From Methylobacillus flagellatus_A (lineage in GTDB: Bacteria > Pseudomonadota > Gammaproteobacteria > Burkholderiales > Methylophilaceae), in the NCBI RefSeq assembly GCF_031344055.1, contig NZ_JADBEN010000003.1: a DNA stretch of 64,000 bases. One strand, 5' to 3'. Numbering within the stretch: the first letter of the stretch is position 1; each line of letters begins with the position of its first letter. The translations under genes were made by a program, and so were the position numbers. This document shows, piece after piece, positions 42,886-51,018 of this stretch. The notes beneath the pieces were generated by a model, which saw nothing but the letters and a program-made list of their open reading frames with translations, was not told the DNA's origin and did no database searches.

Positions 42886-44034
42886 ATGCAATCGCGCATG
42901 CACCCGAAATACTACTTGTCGCAGGAAATCTTCGACCGCGAGCAGGCCAAGATTTTCCGCAAGGTCTGGTTGTTTGCCGGCCTGGCGTCATTGGTGTCCG
43001 AAAACAACAGTTATCTGACCCGCAAGATTGCCGGCGTTCCCGTCGTGATCCAGAACTTCAAGGGCGAGCTCAAGGCATTCGAGAATATCTGCCTGCACCG
43101 CAGCGCGCCGCTGCAGCAAGGGTTCTGCGGGCGCCGCGCACTGGTCTGCCCCTATCATGCCTGGAGCTACGACAGCAGCGGCGCCGTGAGGCAGATTCCC
43201 GATTGCGACGCGCTCTACCGCTTCAACGACGGAGAAAGGCAATCGCTCAAACTGCGCGAGTTTGCCCTGCAACAGGTCGGCTCGCTGCTGTTCATCAACC
43301 TCAGCAGTGACCCCATGCCGCTGGAGACCCAGTTCTCGGACAAGTTCATCAAGCTGCTGGAAGACAGCTCCAAGCAGTACGACACCGAGGTCATGTTCAC
43401 GACCTGGCATGCCAGCTTCAACTGGAAGCTGGTGTACGAAAACCTGCGCGACCTCAACCATGTCCGCTATATCCACCCCAAGAGCCTGGGCCAGGCCTTG
43501 AAATTCCAGAAGCATGCAAGCGACATCTTCATCGACGAGGCGGCAGGCCCGCTCACGGACTTGTCGCCGGCAGGCCTGCGTACGGAAATGCGCCGTTTCA
43601 GCCAGGCGGGAGCGGAAGATGCCGAATATGCGCAGGCGCGCCATTACGCCTGGATGGACATGGTAGAGCCATGGCGGGGAACCGATGGCTATTACAATTG
43701 GCTGGCGTACCCCAACCTGCATATTGCCAGCGGCACGGGCGGATATTCGTTCTCCATCGAGAACCACGTCCCGGTCTCGCCTGGCAAGACGGACGTCGAA
43801 ATCTATTACTTCACCGCCAAAAAGAAGCAGCCTTATGCCACCTCGCATCAAGTGCTGCTTTCGCACATGCACTACAGCAAGAAGGTGGTCGGGGAGGATA
43901 TCGCGATACTGGAAGCCGTGCAGTCTGCGCTGCACCCCGATGCGCCCATGCCCAGCCAAGGCGCCTATGAGACCCAGAACCGCCTGGTCGAGCGCTGGTA
44001 CACCACGCTGATGGAGACTGGTCATGAAATCTAG
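42886..44034 (+). CDS. Rieske non-heme iron oxygenase (alpha-subunit type)
   Basis: A 382-residue Rieske oxygenase. The [2Fe-2S] ligands are C69-x-H71 (ICLHRS) and C88-x2-H91 (CPYHAW). The mononuclear iron site is in ENLRDLNHVRYIHP, with the bridging Asp189, His192 and His197. The rest is the START-like substrate domain. These enzymes hydroxylate or demethylate using O2 and a separate reductase; no reductase or ferredoxin gene is adjacent. Lying inside the sugar/acyl genes, it may hydroxylate the acyl chain or the sugar. It overlaps the next gene by 11 bases. Confidence 0.9.
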   Translation: MQSRMHPKYYLSQEIFDREQAKIFRKVWLFAGLASLVSENNSYLTRKIAGVPVVIQNFKGELKAFENICLHRSAPLQQGFCGRRALVCPYHAWSYDSSGAVRQIPDCDALYRFNDGERQSLKLREFALQQVGSLLFINLSSDPMPLETQFSDKFIKLLEDSSKQYDTEVMFTTWHASFNWKLVYENLRDLNHVRYIHPKSLGQALKFQKHASDIFIDEAAGPLTDLSPAGLRTEMRRFSQAGAEDAEYAQARHYAWMDMVEPWRGTDGYYNWLAYPNLHIASGTGGYSFSIENHVPVSPGKTDVEIYYFTAKKKQPYATSHQVLLSHMHYSKKVVGEDIAILEAVQSALHPDAPMPSQGAYETQNRLVERWYTTLMETGHEI

Positions 44035-44662
44035 ATGGGTGATCGGCGGCGGGGATTACCTGGACCTCGCGTTCCATGCCTGGAAGCAGGCCAGCCCGGA
44101 TGAGCATGTGCAGAAGATCGAGGTTGCGCAAGGCGAGGAGGATGAGCTCAATCTCGCCGTCTTCGAGCAATTGGACCCGGAAACCGGGGATGCCTTCATT
44201 GCCTTCGACGACCGCTTCGGCAACTTCAAGCGCATGGAATTGTTCCGCGCCGCGCTTGAGCGCGGCTTCGCCATGGCCCCATTCATCAGCGCCAGCGCCG
44301 ACGTAGCAGGGGATGCGGCCATCGGCAGGAACGTATTCGTCGGCTCCCGCGCCGTGATCGGCCACGGTTGCAAGGTGGAATACAACAGCGTGGTCCATGC
44401 TGGCGCGCAGCTCGGCGCCAACAGCCACCTGCGCTCATCCGTGTGGATAGAGCCAGGGGTACAGATCGGCAGCGGGGTCAAGGTAGGCGCGCATGCCATC
44501 GTCCGCACCGGCGCCATCGTGCACAGCAACATCAGGATAGGCAAGTCGGCGGAGCTGGGCTGGCCGCAAATCTACAATACCGACATCGCGGATAAGACCG
44601 TATACGATATTCGTTACGATGAGCCGATATACGTCTACAACTATTCGCCATCACAGACATGA
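44024..44662 (+). CDS. Second hexapeptide-repeat (left-handed beta helix) acyltransferase
   Basis: A 212-residue protein with a short Rossmann-like N-terminus (MKSRWVIGGGDYLDLAF). Its hexapeptide-repeat beta helix runs from about residue 85 to 185 (ISASADVAGDAAIGRNVFVG..., VVHAGAQLGANSHLRSSVWIEPG). It is related to the NeuD-type gene two positions upstream but divergent. It probably acylates a sugar amine or hydroxyl; substrate and donor are unknown. Its start lies inside the Rieske gene and its end overlaps the next start by 4 bases. Confidence 0.82.
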   Translation: MKSRWVIGGGDYLDLAFHAWKQASPDEHVQKIEVAQGEEDELNLAVFEQLDPETGDAFIAFDDRFGNFKRMELFRAALERGFAMAPFISASADVAGDAAIGRNVFVGSRAVIGHGCKVEYNSVVHAGAQLGANSHLRSSVWIEPGVQIGSGVKVGAHAIVRTGAIVHSNIRIGKSAELGWPQIYNTDIADKTVYDIRYDEPIYVYNYSPSQT

Positions 44663-46902
44663 CCAGCCCAGCCGCCCAACCACTAATTTCCGTGATCATC
44701 CTGGATTCCCAGGACTCAAGGTTTCTGTCGCAGGCGATCGATTCCGTACGGGCACAAGGTATAGACGGCCTTGAACTGATCATCGGAGATGATATCCAGC
44801 AGGCCGCTGGACAGTATCTCGCCTTTCTCGAGGCTGATGGCGCATTCGATCCGGGCGCCTTGCGGGCACGGCTCGAATATCTGCAAACGCATCCTGAAAC
44901 TTCCCTGGTCCATGGCCCGGTCAGGCTGATCGACATGGACGGCAGCGATTTGGGCGCAGCCATCGTGCGCCCCAAGGCCGTCGGGTTCGATGCCGCCGTG
45001 AACCCGGTTCACCTCAGCGGGGTGATGGGCAAGAGCGAACTGTTCCGCGGACTTTCCTTGTCCCGGGATGCAGCCCTTGGCTGGCACCGGGGCTGGCTGC
45101 TGTTTGCCCAGGTATTGAGCAGTGGAGCGACTTCAGAGTACGTCGAGCACGGCGGCGCCCAACACAGGGTTTGCCGAACGTCGACCCTGGATGCAGAGCT
45201 ACAGCGCCACGAAACCGCATTGCGGGACGTACTGGGCTGGATATATGCATTTGCACGCACAGCAGCCACACCGGGGCTCAGGCAGCCTCCCATCCAGGTG
45301 GCAAGACGCTTGCGCGAGTTCTCGCTGTTCATTTGGTGCCTGGTGAGCAACAACACCGGCATGTGCCGGTCCATGATGGAGAGCGCAGGCCTGGTGGCAT
45401 TCCTCAATACCTGGATGGTGAGCTCCATCAAGGACGAAATCTATTTGCAGGCAGCACGCCACTACCTCGTCAATTTGAAAAAACTGCCCGACAGGCTGGC
45501 GCAACACGCCAAAGAAGCCATTGTGCACAATGCCATCTCGTTGGGGCTGCAAGATAAAGCCCCTTCCGTGCTATTGGCTGCCTGCGAATGCCTGGACATC
45601 CCCTATCCCCAGGATAAAGCGGCAGCATATACCGATGCCCTGGCCATGACAGTCTCGCGGCGGGATGACGCCCGTCCCTTTATGCTGCTTACCTCTTTTC
45701 GTGCCGCTGGCACTGCGGAAGAAATACGGAATTACGTTGCCATCTTGCTGGAAAACGGCCAAAACCAGCTGATAGACCATGTGCATGTCCTGCTCGAAGG
45801 CCCGCTGACAACGCTGGAGGCGCAGTTGCAACCGCTACAGGTACAGGCGCTTCGTTCCCTGCTGGAGCATGGCAAGCTGACCTTCTTCCCCATCCATGCG
45901 CGGCCGCATTATCAAACGCTGTTTGATTATGCAAACTCCTTGGACGAAGTCACGATCGCCGTTATCAACGCCGACATCCTCTTGCCTGCACAGGCTGTGC
46001 AGGCCCTGCAGGCGGGCCGCCATGCCGACGGCTATCCGGTATATGCGCTGACGCGCTGGAACCGGACAGCGGCTGGTGATTTCCTGCAGGGCCTGCAAGC
46101 GCACCCGCCCTGGCCGCAATGGCCGCCGGAAGCCCGCAACTATTTTGAAAAGCATTGCCTGTCTTATGACAGCTACGTATTCGACACGCCGCTGTCAGTG
46201 TCTCCGGAACTGGCCTCCGTATCAATCGCCACCTACGGTTGCGATACGGCTATTGCCGCCATCCTGCGCACGGCAGGCTACAAGGTCAGGAATCCATGCC
46301 TGTCCATCCTCACCCGGCACATAGACGAGAAAATGCGCGATTATGCCGGCGCCACAGGCCAAAAAGACCTGGCCACCAATGTCGAGGCCTTCTCGCGTGC
46401 GATCTTGCGCCATTATGCCCAGCACCCGGCATACGCCGACAGCCTGCGCCAAACCTCGGCCTTGGATGTTAAGACGGCATGGCTGGGCGGTCCCGGCAAT
46501 GCGGATGTCATGCACACCATGTTCCTGAACCTGGGGGCCACGCCCTGGACAAAGCTGGGTAATTACCCGCCTTTTTCCGCAATTACACTCAAGATCACGC
46601 ATGGTAATCTCGACAGTGTTGCAGCAGAACTGGCCCGGATACCAGGAGCCATCGAGCAGAATATTTTTATCATTTGGGAGCTGTACGGATTTCCTCATGA
46701 GGGAGGGCATATTGCAGACCTGTTGGTCAACCACAGCCGGTTTGAAGCCATCGGTTACCCGCTGTTCCGTTATCAATGGCAGGCCATGGCGCATCGGGAC
46801 ATCGCTACTGGACAGGCGCAGCGGGTGCTGGATGACTTGCGCCGGATGATTGCCGAGATATTGAGCCAATCATCAGGTTTGCTTTCTTCCGAATCACTAT
46901 GA
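44659..46902 (+). CDS. GT2-like protein with a large uncharacterised C-terminus
   Basis: A 747-residue protein. Residues about 8-230 look like a GT-A (family 2) glycosyltransferase: PLISVIILDSQDSRFLSQAI, DGLELIIGDD, YLAFLEADGAFDPGALRARL (the EADG would replace the usual DxD) and a later LGWHRGW. The remaining 500 residues resemble nothing I can name; they contain a second alpha/beta stretch (TIAVINADILLPAQAV near 430, again like a GT-A metal site). No signal or membrane segments. It is coupled to the acyltransferase gene upstream, so glycan assembly is the likely role. Confidence 0.7.
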   Translation: MTSPAAQPLISVIILDSQDSRFLSQAIDSVRAQGIDGLELIIGDDIQQAAGQYLAFLEADGAFDPGALRARLEYLQTHPETSLVHGPVRLIDMDGSDLGAAIVRPKAVGFDAAVNPVHLSGVMGKSELFRGLSLSRDAALGWHRGWLLFAQVLSSGATSEYVEHGGAQHRVCRTSTLDAELQRHETALRDVLGWIYAFARTAATPGLRQPPIQVARRLREFSLFIWCLVSNNTGMCRSMMESAGLVAFLNTWMVSSIKDEIYLQAARHYLVNLKKLPDRLAQHAKEAIVHNAISLGLQDKAPSVLLAACECLDIPYPQDKAAAYTDALAMTVSRRDDARPFMLLTSFRAAGTAEEIRNYVAILLENGQNQLIDHVHVLLEGPLTTLEAQLQPLQVQALRSLLEHGKLTFFPIHARPHYQTLFDYANSLDEVTIAVINADILLPAQAVQALQAGRHADGYPVYALTRWNRTAAGDFLQGLQAHPPWPQWPPEARNYFEKHCLSYDSYVFDTPLSVSPELASVSIATYGCDTAIAAILRTAGYKVRNPCLSILTRHIDEKMRDYAGATGQKDLATNVEAFSRAILRHYAQHPAYADSLRQTSALDVKTAWLGGPGNADVMHTMFLNLGATPWTKLGNYPPFSAITLKITHGNLDSVAAELARIPGAIEQNIFIIWELYGFPHEGGHIADLLVNHSRFEAIGYPLFRYQWQAMAHRDIATGQAQRVLDDLRRMIAEILSQSSGLLSSESL

Positions 46903-46924
46903 CCGTCAAGCTTCCATTACCGTG

Positions 46925-48589
46925 ATGAACGCCTCCCTGCGCATCCCGTTGCAAATGCTCGGCCAGTCCGGCTGCCGGTTGGCATTTCCCGGATGTACGG
47001 TCTATGTCGACCCTTACCTGTCGAACTCGGTCCAGGAACTGGACGGGCCAGGCCTCGACCGCTTGCTGCCCATCCCCATGCAGCCGGAGGATGTACGGGA
47101 TGCCGACTGGGTGCTGATCACGCACGAGCATATCGACCACTGCGACCCGCATACGCTGCCCAAGCTGGCAGCAGCCTCCCCGCAGGCCTGCTTCGTCGGC
47201 CCCGCGCCCGTGCTGCAACTGCTTGCAACATGGGGAATTGCGCAGGAGCGCCTGCTTCCGGCCAAGGAATGCTGGCAGGCACTGCATAGCACAAGCCTGC
47301 GCGTCCATGCGGTTCCGGCGGCGCATCCCGAGCTGTTGCGCGATGCCGGGGGCGACCCGGTGTGCGTGGGTTATGTGCTCGAATTCGGCGGGCAAAAAAT
47401 CTATCTTGCAGGAGATACGTCCGCCAAACAGGAAATCATCGATGCATTGCTTGCGCTCGGTCCCATCCATACCGCCTTCCTGCCGGTCAACGAACACAAC
47501 TTTTTCCGCGGCAGGCGCGGCATCATCGGCAATATGTCGGTCCGCGAAGCCTTCCAGCTTGCTCAGGAAATCGGCGTCAGGCAGGTAGTGGCCGTGCATT
47601 GGGACATGTTCTCCGTCAACTCGGTCGATCCCGACGAAATCCGCCTGCTGCACCAGAAACTGAACCCGGGGTTCGCGCTATTGCTGCGCCCCACCAGCAT
47701 CCACCTGGGCGATATCCGTGCCAGCATCATCATCCGCACCCTGAACGAGGCCCGCCACCTGGAAGCCCTGCTGCAAAGCATTTCCCGCCAGCAGATCGAC
47801 TGGGGACATGAAGTGATCCTGGTGGACTCCGGTTCCACCGACGGCACGCTGCAGATCGCGGAACGCCACGGCTGCCGCATCCTGCATATTTCGCGGCGGG
47901 AGTTTTCTTTCGGGCGCTCGTTGAATCGCGGATGCGAGGCTGCCGAGGGCGAGGTGCTGGTCATCGTCAGCGGGCACTGCGTCCCTGCGGATACGCATTG
48001 GCTGCAACATCTCTGCCGCCCAGTCCTCGAACAGCAGGCGGAATATGCCTATGGCAGGCAATTGGGGGGAGATGGCAGCCATTTCAGCGAAAAACGCATC
48101 TTTTGCAAGTACTTCCCTGAACGCTCCGCCGTTCCGCAAAGCGGGTTCTTCTGCAACAATGCCAATGCCGTACTGTCGCGCCAGGCCTGGCAAAAATACC
48201 GCTTCAATGAAGAACTGACCGGGCTGGAGGATATGGAGCTGGCCCAAAGGCTGGTGCGCGACGGCGGCCGGGTGGGATATGTCGCCGAGGCGGCGGTCTA
48301 CCATTACCATGACGAAAGCTGGCCGCAAATACGGAGAAGGTTCGAGCGCGAAGCGATTGCATTGCAGAAAATCATGCCGCAACTGCACGTCAGCCTGCTC
48401 GATACCATGCGCTACATCCTCAGCAGCTTCCTCAAGGACATGCGGCAAGCCTGGCGCGACGGGCACAAGGCCAGTATGCTGGGTGTGTTCCGCTACCGGC
48501 TCAACCAGTACTGGGGCGCATACAAGGGCAACCACGAACACCGGCGCATGTCCCGTGCCGAAAAAGAAAAATACTTTTATCCTCAATAA
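46925..48589 (+). CDS. Metallo-beta-lactamase-fold / GT2 glycosyltransferase fusion
   Basis: A 554-residue protein made of two enzymes. Residues 1-255 are an UlaG-like metallo-beta-lactamase fold with the zinc motif H67-E-H69-I-D71-H72, plus later ligand segments (PAAHPEL, LAGDTS, VAVHWDMFS). Residues about 262-555 are a family 2 glycosyltransferase (ASIIIRTLNEARHLEALLQS, VILVDSGSTDGTLQIA, VIVSGHCVPA, LTGLEDMELAQRL). UlaG-type enzymes hydrolyse lactones or phosphodiesters. The fusion suggests linked hydrolysis and sugar transfer. A GTG one codon upstream is an alternative start. Confidence 0.88.
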   Translation: MNASLRIPLQMLGQSGCRLAFPGCTVYVDPYLSNSVQELDGPGLDRLLPIPMQPEDVRDADWVLITHEHIDHCDPHTLPKLAAASPQACFVGPAPVLQLLATWGIAQERLLPAKECWQALHSTSLRVHAVPAAHPELLRDAGGDPVCVGYVLEFGGQKIYLAGDTSAKQEIIDALLALGPIHTAFLPVNEHNFFRGRRGIIGNMSVREAFQLAQEIGVRQVVAVHWDMFSVNSVDPDEIRLLHQKLNPGFALLLRPTSIHLGDIRASIIIRTLNEARHLEALLQSISRQQIDWGHEVILVDSGSTDGTLQIAERHGCRILHISRREFSFGRSLNRGCEAAEGEVLVIVSGHCVPADTHWLQHLCRPVLEQQAEYAYGRQLGGDGSHFSEKRIFCKYFPERSAVPQSGFFCNNANAVLSRQAWQKYRFNEELTGLEDMELAQRLVRDGGRVGYVAEAAVYHYHDESWPQIRRRFEREAIALQKIMPQLHVSLLDTMRYILSSFLKDMRQAWRDGHKASMLGVFRYRLNQYWGAYKGNHEHRRMSRAEKEKYFYPQ

Positions 48590-48609
48590 TTTTTGTACGA
48601 GCGAATAAC

Positions 48610-49317
48610 ATGAGCAATTCCAAGCCACGTGTCGTTGCGTTGTTGCCGATGAAGGCCAACAGCGTGCGCGTTGCCGGCAAGAACTTCCGGGACTTCTGCG
48701 GCAAGCCGCTGTTCCGCTGGATCCTGGACACCCTGCTGTCGGTCGAGGAGATTGACGAAATCATCATCAATACCGACGCGCGGCATATCCTCGCCGAAAA
48801 TGGCCTAGCTGAAAGCGGAAAGGTGAAAATCCGCGACCGCAAGCCGGAAATCTGCGGCGACCTGGTCAGCATGAACCTGATCCTCGCCGACGACATCGAC
48901 AACGTGCCCGCTGACATCTACCTCATGACGCACACCACCAACCCATTGATGTCGGCCGGCACGATACGCAAGGCCCTGGCCGCCTACCAGGCCAGCCTGG
49001 CAGCGGGGGAGGCGGATTCGCTGTTCACCGTCGACAAGGTCCAGACGCGCTTCTACCGCGCGGACGCCAGCGCGGTCAACCACGACCCGGACAACCTGAT
49101 CCGCACCCAGGACCTGGAACCGTGGTTCGAGGAAAACTCCAACCTGTATCTGTTCACGCGGGACAGTTTCGCCAGGACCAAGGCGCGCATCGGCAAACAG
49201 CCGATGATGTACGAGGGGCCGCGCATCGAGTCCATCGACATCGACGACCAAGACGACTGGGACTTCGCGGTGATCGCGGCCAGCTACCTCCAACAGCAGA
49301 AAGCAGGTGGACAATGA
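48610..49317 (+). CDS. NeuA-like CMP-sugar (acylneuraminate) cytidylyltransferase
   Basis: A 235-residue nucleotidyltransferase of the CMP-Neu5Ac/CMP-Kdo synthetase family. The CTP loop is VVALLPMKANSVRVAGKNFRDF, a variant of the usual RxGSxxxxxKN with R19 and K23. Later blocks are IDEIIINTDA, LMTHTTNPLMSAGTI and the C-terminal ESIDIDDQDDWDFA (metal Asp residues). It activates a 2-keto acid sugar as its CMP ester. No NeuB-type synthase is in the window, so the sugar is not identified. The two sialyltransferase-like genes downstream are its obvious users. Confidence 0.88.
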   Translation: MSNSKPRVVALLPMKANSVRVAGKNFRDFCGKPLFRWILDTLLSVEEIDEIIINTDARHILAENGLAESGKVKIRDRKPEICGDLVSMNLILADDIDNVPADIYLMTHTTNPLMSAGTIRKALAAYQASLAAGEADSLFTVDKVQTRFYRADASAVNHDPDNLIRTQDLEPWFEENSNLYLFTRDSFARTKARIGKQPMMYEGPRIESIDIDDQDDWDFAVIAASYLQQQKAGGQ

Positions 49318-50252
49318 AGATCCTGGTGACCTGCCCGCCGATGCTGGGGATGATAGATGCCTTCCGCCCGCATTTCGCGAAGTACGGCGTGGAACTGACC
49401 GCGGCCAAGGTGGTGCAGACCTTGTCGGTGGAGGAATTGAAGGACATCGTGCCGCGGCACGACGGCTGGATTATCGGCGACGACCCCGCCACGCGCGAAG
49501 TATTCATGGCAGGCAAGGCCGGCAAGCTCAAGGCCGCCGTCAAGTGGGGCATAGGCGTGGACAACGTGGACTTCGCCGCCTGCCAGGAACTGGGCATCCC
49601 TATCACCAACACGCCCAATATGTTCGGCGGCGAAGTCGCCGACATCGCCGTGGGCTATGTGATCGCACTGGCGCGCGAGACGTTCCAGATCGATGCTGCC
49701 GTCCGGCAGGGCGGCTGGCCTAAGCCGCGCGGCATATCGCTCGCAGGCAAAACCGTGGCCCTTGCCGGTTTCGGCGATATCGGCAGCAACACGGCTCGAC
49801 GCTTATTGGCCGCGGACATGAAAGTGATTGCTTACGACCCGGCGGCGCCAGACGTGCCGGGGCTTGGGACAGTGCAGCGCGCGGCCTGGCCAGACCGTCT
49901 GAACGAAGCCGACTTCATCGTGGTCACATGCGCACTGACCTCTAGCAGCCGTCATATGCTCAACGCGGTCACGCTGGCCAAGGCAAAGGATGGCGTCAGG
50001 GTGGTGAACGTCGGTCGCGGCCCCATCATCGACGAAGCCGCGCTGGCAGCCGCGCTGCAATCCGGCAAGGTCTACTCCGCGGCACTGGATGTGTTCGAGG
50101 TCGAGCCGTTGCCGGCTGAGTCCCCGCTACGCGCCCATCCGCGCTGCATCTTCGGCTCGCATAACGCCTCCAACACCGCCGACGCGGTAGTGCGCACCAG
50201 CGAAATCGCCATCGACAGGCTGATGGGCTTCCTGGGAGCTACGGCTAAATGA
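49314..50252 (+). CDS. D-isomer-specific 2-hydroxyacid dehydrogenase (SerA-like)
   Basis: A 312-residue NAD-dependent dehydrogenase. The Rossmann loop is VALAGFGDIGSNTARRL (about residues 145-160). The catalytic Arg is in NVGRGPIIDE or earlier, the Glu in LDVFEVEPLP and the His in FGSHNASNT. It is shorter than SerA and lacks an ACT domain, so it is not housekeeping serine synthesis. Between a CMP-sugar synthetase and an SDR, it probably modifies a 2-keto or 2-hydroxy acid sugar precursor. The ATG overlaps the previous stop by 4 bases. Confidence 0.88.
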   Translation: MKILVTCPPMLGMIDAFRPHFAKYGVELTAAKVVQTLSVEELKDIVPRHDGWIIGDDPATREVFMAGKAGKLKAAVKWGIGVDNVDFAACQELGIPITNTPNMFGGEVADIAVGYVIALARETFQIDAAVRQGGWPKPRGISLAGKTVALAGFGDIGSNTARRLLAADMKVIAYDPAAPDVPGLGTVQRAAWPDRLNEADFIVVTCALTSSSRHMLNAVTLAKAKDGVRVVNVGRGPIIDEAALAAALQSGKVYSAALDVFEVEPLPAESPLRAHPRCIFGSHNASNTADAVVRTSEIAIDRLMGFLGATAK

Positions 50253-51007
50253 GCGCCGCGCCGCGCCGCCATGCGCTCATCACCGGCGCGGCCGGCGGCA
50301 TAGGCCGCGCGCTGGTGGAGGCCTTTCATGCCGAAGGCTACGGCGTCATTGCCACCGACATCGGCAACAGGCCGGAATGGCTGCCTCAAGCCGCCATATG
50401 GCTGGCTGCCGACCTGGCAAGACTGGCCAGGGAACATGCATATGCAGATGCGTTCGTGACGGAAGTACGCAAGGCGTTGCAACAATCCCCGCTGGACGCC
50501 CTGGTGAATAACGCAGCGGTTCAGATCCTTGCCGATACCGGCGAACTGGATCTTGCTGATTGGCAGACGACGCTGGACGTCAACCTGACCGCCCCATTCC
50601 TGCTGGTGAAAAGCCTCCTGCCCGAACTGGAGGCGGCGCAAGGCGCTGTCGTCAACATCAGCAGCATCCATGCGGCGCAAACCAAGAAACGCTTCGTGGC
50701 CTACGCCACCAGCAAGGCGGCGTTGAGCGGCATGACGCGCGCGCTGGCGGTGGAACTGGGCGGCCGCATCCGCGTCAACGCCATCGAGCCAGCGGCGATC
50801 GACACCGCCATGCTGAGGGAGGGCTTCAGCAACGACCCCGAGGGTTTCGCGCAACTGCAAGCCTACCACCCGGCTGGCCGCATCGGCCAGCAAGCCGAAG
50901 TCGCGAGGCTGGCCCTGATGCTGTGCAGCAATGCGCTGCCTTTTGCCAACGGTAGCTGTGTAGCCCTCGATGGCGGCATACGCGGCAGGCTGCATGACCC
51001 GGATTGA
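50249..51007 (+). CDS. SDR-family oxidoreductase
   Basis: A 252-residue classical short-chain dehydrogenase: ITGAAGGIGRAL (cofactor loop), NNAAVQ, SSIHAAQTKKRFVAYATSKAAL (Ser, Tyr, Lys catalytic) and a normal C-terminus. Unlike the SDR at 41641 it is complete. It overlaps the dehydrogenase gene by 4 bases and probably acts in the same sugar-acid branch. Confidence 0.88.
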   Translation: MSAAPRRHALITGAAGGIGRALVEAFHAEGYGVIATDIGNRPEWLPQAAIWLAADLARLAREHAYADAFVTEVRKALQQSPLDALVNNAAVQILADTGELDLADWQTTLDVNLTAPFLLVKSLLPELEAAQGAVVNISSIHAAQTKKRFVAYATSKAALSGMTRALAVELGGRIRVNAIEPAAIDTAMLREGFSNDPEGFAQLQAYHPAGRIGQQAEVARLALMLCSNALPFANGSCVALDGGIRGRLHDPD

Positions 51008-51018
51008 GAGAACCGCCC

